A program made the position numbers and the translations under genes. From the NCBI GenBank assembly GCA_029582165.1, contig CM055888.1, forward strand, positions 15,243,501 through 15,307,500: a stretch of DNA of 64,000 nt. Reading direction: 5' to 3'. This DNA is from Portulaca oleracea. Taxonomy: Eukaryota > Streptophyta > Magnoliopsida > Caryophyllales > Portulacaceae. Shown piece by piece: positions 56,824-64,000 of the stretch; within the stretch, counting starts at the first letter, position 1; each line of letters opens with the position of its first letter. The notes beneath the pieces are model-generated. The model searched no databases and was not told the DNA's origin. It saw nothing but the letters and a program-made list of their open reading frames with translations.

Positions 56824-57353
56824 TAGATCTGTCAATATGGGCGGACGGGCGGGTTACGGGTCAGTCATATATCGGGTACAGCTAAATACGGGTCAGGTGT
56901 ATTTCAGGTTCGGGTAAATGCAGGCGGTGTATTCTGGTTTTGGGTCAACCCAACATGTTATGATTGCGACCTTTTTCAGCTTCTTCTTTTAAAAAATTTA
57001 TCTTTAAATATTATTTTTGGTACAATATACATAATAAAATACTATTATCTTCTAATACCGATAGATTGTTGTCAATGTTTCAACTTAAAATAAAGAAATA
57101 ACATATGAATGAGTTGCAGTTGTTGTTTAATAGTCATGAATTCCAATGAAAAGTCACAAAGTTTAAGAGATTTGAACGTAGAAAAAAAACGTTTTCGGGT
57201 CAAACGGGCGAGTCGAGTTTGACCCGCTAATTTGCGGGTTTTTTCGGGTTCAGTATATTTCGGGTTTGGGTCAAGAAAATCATGTTCAAAACCCACAAAT
57301 TTTGGACAGGTTTGGGTAGGGTTTACGGGTCGGGTCAAAGATTGACAGGTCTA
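56824..57353. mobile_element. TIR element with many CGGGT(C) motifs
   Basis: Ends TAGATCTGTCAAT and, reversed, TAGACCTGTCAAT. Both subterminal zones (56840-56950 and 57190-57345) are packed with CGGGT, GGGTC and TTTCGGGT words. AT-rich centre, no ORF. A hAT-type MITE is likely. Confidence 0.65.
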
Positions 57354-57744
57354 AATTCCTATGTATAACTAACCTCTTTAGTTAATTAGAATATTCAATT
57401 AAATTAAGCAGATATATTTGAAATATACGCAATATATTTTTGCTTGCGAAGTTGAAGTTCAACCCTAATATTATCAAGTTATTTTATTGACGTTTGCATA
57501 TTTTATTTTTTTCTTACAAATGTAAGAGTTTAATAATAGAAGCACCAACATTACTCCAGGAGAAATTACTCAATTTCCAAGTAGAATTCTTCGAACCTAA
57601 AATCCAGCCACGAGAGTGAATTACGGAGAAACTGACCAGTGACGTAGAAAAATAAAGGTTACAATTTTTGTTCCCGCCCATGAAATATTCAGGTCTTATT
57701 TGATTTATCAATGACTCTTCACACCAACTAAAAAGCATTCTAAC

Positions 57745-57833
57745 TAATGTTATTTTATTTTATTTTCCTTATCTTTCATTTCCTTACCAACCTTACTTTA
57801 CCTAACTTATTCATATCACTCTAAAGAACAAGG
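57745..57833. mobile_element. Fragment of MITE family 1
   Basis: It matches the reverse complement of the left end of 27816-28131 (ATTTCCTTACC-ACC, CACTCTAAAGAACAAGG). Confidence 0.55.
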
Positions 57834-57879
57834 TTGTAGTTTAGTTTTTTAAAATTTTCCTTCTTTAACCCAATGTTCT

Positions 57880-58533
57880 TGTTAGAGAAAATAACAAGGC
57901 AACAGCGGAAGGGAAATATATAATAAATTGAGATGACGGAAATTACGACGAAATTCATGAATGAAAATAAGCGATGAGACAACACCAGGTATACGTGGGA
58001 AACCGAAGAACTCGGAGAAAAACCTACGGACGGCGACAGCCAGAAAACAATCCACTATGAGAAAGGAGGAGTATAACCCAATCAATATCACAGGGTGTGA
58101 TGCGATCTACAATAGAGGAGATTACAACACAAATCTCTCTCACTCACAACTCACAATCTTTCTCTCTCGGGATACACTTGGGAAAATATTGGTGAGACAA
58201 ATTTCTCTCTCAATATTTTCTTCCTCTCTGACTCTCTATAACTCGATCATTGTTCACTGTGATTATGGTGGAGGTACATGTATAATATTTATACTAATGA
58301 TGAGAGAAGGAAACTAGGTTAAACTACAAATAACCTAAATAATAAAAAGGAAAAACCCGCCGCAACCAAAAGTTGGCCAAGAGGCGCTGGCAGCGCCTAG
58401 AGGGCGCTGGCCGTGTCTTCAAATTCCGCCTTTCTGTGCTAGCCGCTGGCAGCGGACAAGGGGAGAGACCAGCGACTGGTCTTCTCCGTCTCCGCAACAT
58501 GACCGCTGGTAATGTCGGACCTGCCGCTGGACA
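57880..58533 (-). repeat. LTR, partial, same family as 47738-48463
   Basis: It shares the GCAGCGGAAGG/CGTGG-AAC region, the TATA region and the GGCGCTGG palindrome word with 47738-48463. No matching flanking duplication was found, so the distal end may be lost. Confidence 0.65.
58382..58531 (-). repeat. U3 palindromes, word AGGCGCTGGCAGCGCCT
   Basis: A perfect copy at 58382-58398, then degenerate ones at 58402-58416, 58443-58458 and 58500-58531. Confidence 0.8.
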
Positions 58534-59257
58534 ATAAGATCAAAGAATTGTGATGGTACATTTGCATTCTCTAAATTGGTCAAGGACACTTAATGATACA
58601 CCATATGAAGCTTCCTATCTATAAGTGTCTATTTCTGAGTTATTTCATCTTAATATTTAATTTTGGATATTTGAGGGTGGTAGATTTAAAGGATCATAAA
58701 GTACATGTGTATGTTAACTATTCCTGAGATAATGAATCTAGTTATAATTTTTATAGCTATCCAAAATCTGCACATTTTTTTACCACTTCTCTCTGTTTTT
58801 TTTTTGGGTCTTATGATCAGTTTATATATTTGCAGAAATAAAAATATGGGAGCATCTTTGTCCAAGTTTTGAGCATCCTACTGAAGATTCCAACAAACAT
58901 CTTAACAATTTTTGTGATAGGCCTAGGTTGAGTCATTTTAGTTTGCAATAATCTTTTGGGTTGGTTTACTCTTATTAGGTATTCGACACAATTGGCTTGA
59001 CGTCGCGTTTTTTTATTCTATATGCTATATTACAATATTGGTTACACTTTCTTTTCCGTGGGGGCAGAGATAACAGTCAGATATGAATCCGAAATGAATC
59101 CGTTTCGATCCGAAGCAGAAAAATCTCACCCAAGTCCGACAAAAAAAAAAATAGTAATCTATACTTATTCTTTAATTTAACTTTCATTCAACTTATGTTG
59201 TTGTACAATATTCCTCGGTCATCAACATTTTATTCATAATTTCACACAATACAAGTT
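58534..59257. other. Spacer
   Basis: No gene or repeat seen. Confidence 0.4.
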
Positions 59258-59725
59258 TGAAATATCAATTTAGTTACAAATGTGTTGTTTTAGGAAGAGA
59301 TATGTATAAGTTGTTTTGTATTTTGCATCATAATAATATTATGTTATCTTTTTATTTGATGATACTATTTATGTCTTTTTCTGCATTATAATTTGTTTGC
59401 ATATTTATTGTTACACGCATTGCAAGTAAGGTAGGTAATATGTTATATTGTGCATCACACGAGTTTCTTTTATAATTTTTATGTACATTTTTGAAATATC
59501 AATTTAGTTACACATGTGTTGTTTTAGGAAGAGATGTATATAAGTTGTTTTGTATTTTGCATCGTAATAATAATATGTTATCTTTTTATTTGATGATACT
59601 ATTTATGTCTTTTTTTGCTTTATAATTTGTTTGCATATTTATTGTTACACGCATTGCAATTAAGGTATGCAATATATTATATTGTGCATCGAACGAGTTT
59701 CTTTTATATTTTGTATGTTCATTTA
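59258..59725. repeat. Tandem duplication, 234-bp period
   Basis: Copies start at 59258 and 59492 (TGAAATATCAATTTAGTTAC) and are about 90% alike by eye. Each ends near a GTGCATC-ACGAGTTT phrase that recurs at 59767. Confidence 0.88.
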
Positions 59726-59973
59726 TATAGTTGTTTTTTAATTATCCATTATTTAGTTTTTCATAAACCTGTGCATCACACGGGTTTAACCTTACTTGAG
59801 AATAATAGTTATTGGATGTGTAAAAAGTTATAGATAGATTTATTAATTACGGGTAAAAAAAAATGATAGTCATTGGAATTGTAAATGTGACAAACAAATT
59901 GGGACAAAGGAGTTAGTTAAAATAACAAACATTTTGGGATGGAGGTAGTACTCAATATCATGTTTATTTTCTA

Positions 59974-60215
59974 CTGCCTCTATTCCGTATCAATTGTCGT
60001 CTTCGAAAATCGTACAATCAAATTTTAAAAATTTTAACCATAAATTTATCAATATATACAATGAGTTGCTATATAAAATTACTACCATTAGATTTATAAT
60101 GAAAAATACTATCATGAAAGTATAATATTGCAATTGTAATAAGATATTATATGATAAATTATAATCAATCAAAGAATGACATTGAAAAACGTGAAAGTCA
60201 AATTAATCTGAACTT
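59974..60215. mobile_element. Stowaway MITE, right end lost
   Basis: Homologous to the Stowaway at 30574-30830 from CTGCCTCTATTCCGTAT on, but without the right terminal repeat. Confidence 0.75.
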
Positions 60216-60265
60216 TAAAAATACCATGGAATAATCTACACTTCAAGGCTCTTGGATCATTGTAA

Positions 60266-60284
60266 TACACACACACACACACAC
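60266..60284. repeat. (AC)n microsatellite
   Basis: About nine AC units downstream of the LINE 3' end. Confidence 0.9.
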
Positions 60285-60426
60285 ATATATTTGGATAAAT
60301 TGATGAGATTTTCCATAAACAATACCAAGTACATGATACTCGGGCATACTCGAGGGGTCAAACAATAGAACCGACCCAAGGTTAAAACACTAAATCAATG
60401 CGAAATAAATAAAAACAAACAAAAAG

Positions 60427-61103
60427 TCACCACAAGCTTTTGTAAAGCCTCAAATTAACATCTGATTTAATCAGATTACTCACAGTTGCTGGATCTCTTA
60501 TGATGTTTGGGTGAACTCTTCTGTTCCTTTCTCCCCATATATGGTAGATAGTAATAGTCAGCACCAATCTCTTCTGTTTCTCCCTGTAACCAGCAGGCGG
60601 CCAATCTATGTTCGACCACTTTTCCCAGTTAGGAAGCTTATCAAACAAATATTATCAAACTTCATTCCCTACCTGAACTGTGAATGTGCATTAAAAAAAT
60701 AGATGGGAATTCTATTCAATACCTTCTTGGCATAAGAAGCATCTGTTGGCCAAAGAAACTCCAAATCTCTGCACCCTATACAGTGTAACTAGCCTCCCAT
60801 CAATTGCTAGCTAAGCTACAAATGAGCATTTTGGGATGTGAGGATTAGTCCATATCAGATTATGCCAATGGACATTATCCTTTCCTTCTTTTACAAACGC
60901 ATACCCAATCTTAATCTCATAAGTCTTCCCCAAAGCAATCAAACTCTCAAATAAGGGTTTTAAGCGATCTTTTGGTTTTATCAGTCTGCGCCAGTACCAA
61001 CTGGCATTTTCCTTCACAGTGCAATCAATGATTGAGCAGTTTTTTCATATAAATGTGATGAATCCAACGAATCCAAAGGGATTCCTTGTTGCTCAGTAGC
61101 TGC
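60427..61103 (-). pseudogene. C-terminal (zf-RVT) part of LINE ORF2
   Basis: It contains ESLWIRWIHHIYMKK, SWYWRRLIKPK, VHWHNLIWTNPHIPKCSFVA and a C-terminal IYHIWGERNRRVHPN, the usual order downstream of L1 RT in plants. Several shifts and stops break it (TGA near 61030, stops near 60800 and 60660). Confidence 0.8.
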
Positions 61104-62656
61104 TGTAGGACCCCGGAAAAACCACGTTTTTGATGAGTGTGCTACTTAGTGATCGGGAGCCAACTAAGGTTGTTTAATCCTTAAATAAGGATATTTTTAT
61201 TTTATAAAACATTTTCGAGATGAGAGACTTTTATTCATTTACGAACCTATTTTTATCATTAAAATACCCGAAATTACACAAAAATATTTTACTAATGACC
61301 TAACACCGACCCATTTACAAATCTGGGCCAGAGAGAAGGCACCTGGACTGCCAGGGAGTGCCATAGGTCGCATGACCTATGACAGTCCCATGACTGGGCC
61401 TATCCCTCGACCTAGAGAACAAATGGATAGAAATTAGCATAGGCCATGTGGCCTATGCTAATTTTTGTGCCCTTTTCTCAAGCTAGCCTCAGATTTATAC
61501 AATGAAAGTGCTAAATCATTTATAAGTATTTTTATGCAATAACGTGTATATTTAATAATTAAAAAGGTTATAAAGAAGAGTCACCAACCGATTTAAGGAA
61601 ATCGAAAAACCCAAAACGAAATAAAAATAACTATGGTCTATGAACTCGAATTCCGAATTCGGGGGCAAGATTATGAATTCGAGAATTAAAGAATTCTCGA
61701 ATCCGCCTGTTTGAAAACCGACTCTACTAGAAACGAACTTGAAATGAAATGAGCGGGGAGAAGTATAATAAATTTCACAAAATTAATATTCCGAACATGC
61801 AAGGATTAAAATATGAAGTTTTTACAAAATAATGTACATGTAAGCCAACTTAAAGAATAAAAATTACATGATTGGAATATAAAAGATGCAGAACCTCACT
61901 TTAAGCAAAAGATCGATCTCCTTATAACGAACGATGTTGAATTAGAACCTTGGATGAAATGATGGATGTTTGATGATAGTGAGAATTGTAGTGTATGGAT
62001 GATAGGATGATGATGGCTAGGATGATTATGGGAGAGAATGTGAGAGAGGATGATAGTAAGTGATGAGAGTTGATGGGGAAAGATGATGAGAAAAGTTGAT
62101 AGGATTAGTTGATGACAGTTGTTGATGAAATGAATGGAGAGGTGGGGGTACTTATAGGTGAAGGATGAAGGGATGAAGATGGAAGGGTGAGGGACATGAT
62201 CCAAAGATCATGCCTCACCATGCAACATCATAGGTCACATGGCCTATGATGATTTTCTGGTCAAACAGAGTCAATCATAAGGGCTGTGATCAAGGAATTG
62301 GCTGGGGAGATTTCTGCCGCCAAAATCAAATTATATTGCATAGGTCAGGCGGCCTATGCCGTGCAATCACACGGATTTCTGACGTGGACACTGGCAGCGG
62401 GCTGGGTTTTCAACAGTGTAGGCTAGGCGGCCTACGCTTCACATTTCTGGGCCGGATTTGCTAGCTGGGTCAAGCTGGGAGGCGTTGTAGGCTATGCGGC
62501 TTACGCCTTTTAAACTCGGACTTGGCTTGTTTGATGGGCCTGTCTCGATAGCATCGTAGGCCCGATGGCCTATGCTGGTTCTTGGACCATGATTTGCTGG
62601 GTTTTGGCAGGTCGAGTTTGATTTCCGAATTGTCGGTTCAAATCCTGGTGTCTACA
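61104..62656 (-). mobile_element. Solo LTR (1553 bp) of the TGTAGACACC family inside the LINE
   Basis: Sense (minus) ends TGTAGACACCAGG and CGGGGTCCTACA. The flanks GCTGC (61099-61103) and GCTTC (62657-62661) agree at 4 of 5 bases. TATA region CCTATAAGTACCCCC near 62150. Homologous along its length with 19270-20854. Confidence 0.88.
61362..62576 (-). repeat. Palindromes of the CATAGGCC-GGCCTATG word in the LTR
   Basis: 61362-61381; 61431-61464 (perfect 15-bp arms AAATTAGCATAGGCC, loop ATGT); 62226-62251; 62338-62359; 62416-62439; 62480-62508; 62551-62576. Nearly all have a 4-nt centre. Several arm mismatches are of the T/G wobble type. Confidence 0.9.
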
Positions 62657-63850
62657 GCTTCCATATAAGATTTCCGATGGTTGTCGTATTCTTTGCTTGA
62701 GCATCTCTGATGTTCAGCCCACCTTCTCTTCTGAAGAAACAATTAACATGTACTCCAAGAAATGGGGGAAAGTTCTCGTGTCAGAGCCCCATAGAAAACC
62801 CCTGCATATCTTCTCAATTAATGCTATGACATTTTTTGGGATTATGAATATTTGCGCCTAAAAAGTACGAATAGACATCAAAATGTTATTTGTAAGTTTG
62901 ATTCTTCCTGCATATATCAGCTTACGCACTTCCCAACCTTGCAAACGTTTTGTCATTTTTTCTATTAACACTGCGCAATCATGTCTATCTAACCGAAATG
63001 GTTTAATCGGAACACCTAAGTACCTGAATGGCAAGTGCCCCTCCTTCAAGCCTAGAATCTTCATAATCTTTTTTTTTTCCCTACAGCATCCACATTAGCA
63101 AAAATCACATCAGACTTCAACTTGTTTGGATACAATCCAGTAGCTGACGAGAAGTGCTCTAGAGCATTAGACAGTAGGATAACACTCTATAAATTTCCAT
63201 AGCAAAACATAAGAAGGTCGTCGGCAAAGCAAAGATGGGTGAGTTGTAATTTCGCACATAACTGATGGAATCTGAACTCAAGCATCTTTATTTCATTTCT
63301 AATGGATCTGTCAAGGCAATCCATAATCAAAACAAATAAGAGTGGGGATATCGAGTCACCTTGGCGAAGACCACAGCCACTTTTGAAGTAACCATAGGTA
63401 GATCCATTGAAACCCACCGAAAACTTTGCTGAGGTAACGCAAGTCATTATGAGGTCCACAAACTTCCAAGGGAAGTTTATTGCCAAGAAAAAATTACTCA
63501 GAAAACCCCAGTCAACTGTATCGTACGCCTTCTGAATGTCAACCTTAAGCAAGCAACTCGATTGTGCTCCCTTTCTGTTATAAAATCGAACTAGATCCTC
63601 AGCTATAAGTATGTTGTGAAGGATAGAACGACCTTCAACAAACGATGCTTGGGAAGTATCAATGAGATCAGGTAAAACCTTCTAAAGCCTTGTGCAAAGA
63701 ATCTTTGTGATGGCCTTGTAGATTATATTACAACAAGCAATAGGCCTCAAATCTCCAACCCCAGCAGGACTGTTTACTTTTGGGATCATAGTTAATAAAG
63801 TATTGTTGATCTCTCCAAGTATCTTGCCTGTCTCTAAAACACTTTTAACT
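62657..63850 (-). pseudogene. Reverse transcriptase part of LINE ORF2
   Basis: LLTMIPKVNSPAGVGDLRPI-CCN, SQASFVEGRSI-HNILIAEDLV, LLKVDIQKAYDTVDW (motif A), GLRQGDSISPLLF (motif B), CFADDLLMFCYGN (catalytic), then LPFRYLGVPI and WEVRKLIYAGRIKL. In-frame stops at about 63684 and 63187 and later shifts show it is dead. Confidence 0.88.
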
Positions 63851-64000
63851 CACTACTAAAAATATGTGTATTACCAACCAATATTTCCAACCAATTTCAA
63901 ATGGTTGGAAAAACCAACCATTTTAGCAACTATTTAATATTCCAACTATTTTTCAAAAATTTTTGTGGGAAAAATGTTTGGAAATTCCAACCAACTTTGC
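63851..64000 (+). mobile_element. Left end of a CACTA element (continues past the window)
   Basis: It starts CACTACTAAAAATATGTGTA, a CACTA-type terminus, and goes straight into subterminal repeats of CCAACCA in both orientations (ACCAACCAATATTTCC, AAATGGTTGGAAA). It cuts off the LINE. Confidence 0.8.

Larger units (their letters stand above)
60427..63850 (-). mobile_element. L1-type LINE, 5' truncated by CACTA, split by a solo LTR
   Basis: On the minus strand: RT palm and thumb (63850-62657), solo LTR, then the zf-RVT C-terminal part (61103-60427). Joining across the duplication gives a continuous LIWKLLSNKESLWIRWIHHIY, an L1 signature. No endonuclease is in the window. Confidence 0.85.

Overview
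The window looks like flowering-plant nuclear DNA (AT-rich, GT-AG introns, plant-type transposons). I see no host gene. It is a nested heap of transposable elements, nearly all of them broken. The species cannot be told from the sequence.

Layout, left to right. 1-6689: a non-autonomous Athila-type LTR element with gag and protease but no reverse transcriptase, sitting in the 5' part of a Ty3/gypsy Tat-type element. 6690-20854: that Tat element, with gag, PR, RT, RNase H, the second (archaeal-type) RNase H and INT. Its INT is split by a solo LTR (14340-16080). Downstream lies an antisense, intron-containing plant-mobile-domain-like gene, then a tandem-repeat 3' UTR and a 3' LTR (19270-20854). 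20855-24062: the 3' end of another gypsy element. 24455-25417: a Copia-type LTR on the minus strand. 25418-31461: AT-rich spacer with MITEs, including two Stowaways inside a third. 31504-38393: a Mutator-like element (MULE) with a transposase-OTU gene and a convergent antisense PMD gene. 38673-45484: a TIR element split by a 5.7-kb LTR element that encodes nothing (39725-45456). 45627-48463: two solo LTRs. 49128-54642: a CACTA-like MITE split by a minus-strand Copia element. 55173-60215: MITEs, an LTR and a tandem duplication. 60427-63850: a LINE split by a solo LTR (61104-62656). 63851 to the end: the start of a CACTA element.

The most unusual signal is not a gene. Almost every LTR here carries a cluster of short GC-rich palindromes in U3, just upstream of the TATA box, and each family uses its own word. 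Two LTRs of one diverged family (19270-20854 plus; 61104-62656 minus) have palindromes at the same positions in alignable flanks, but the words differ completely and the arms have changed together so that self-complementarity is kept. The Tat element repeats its LTR word inside the intron of its antisense gene, and both MULE genes carry palindrome clusters in their first introns. I read this as a rapidly rewritten palindrome module shared by otherwise unrelated transposons.

All calls are from reading by eye; no database search, alignment program or folding program was run.
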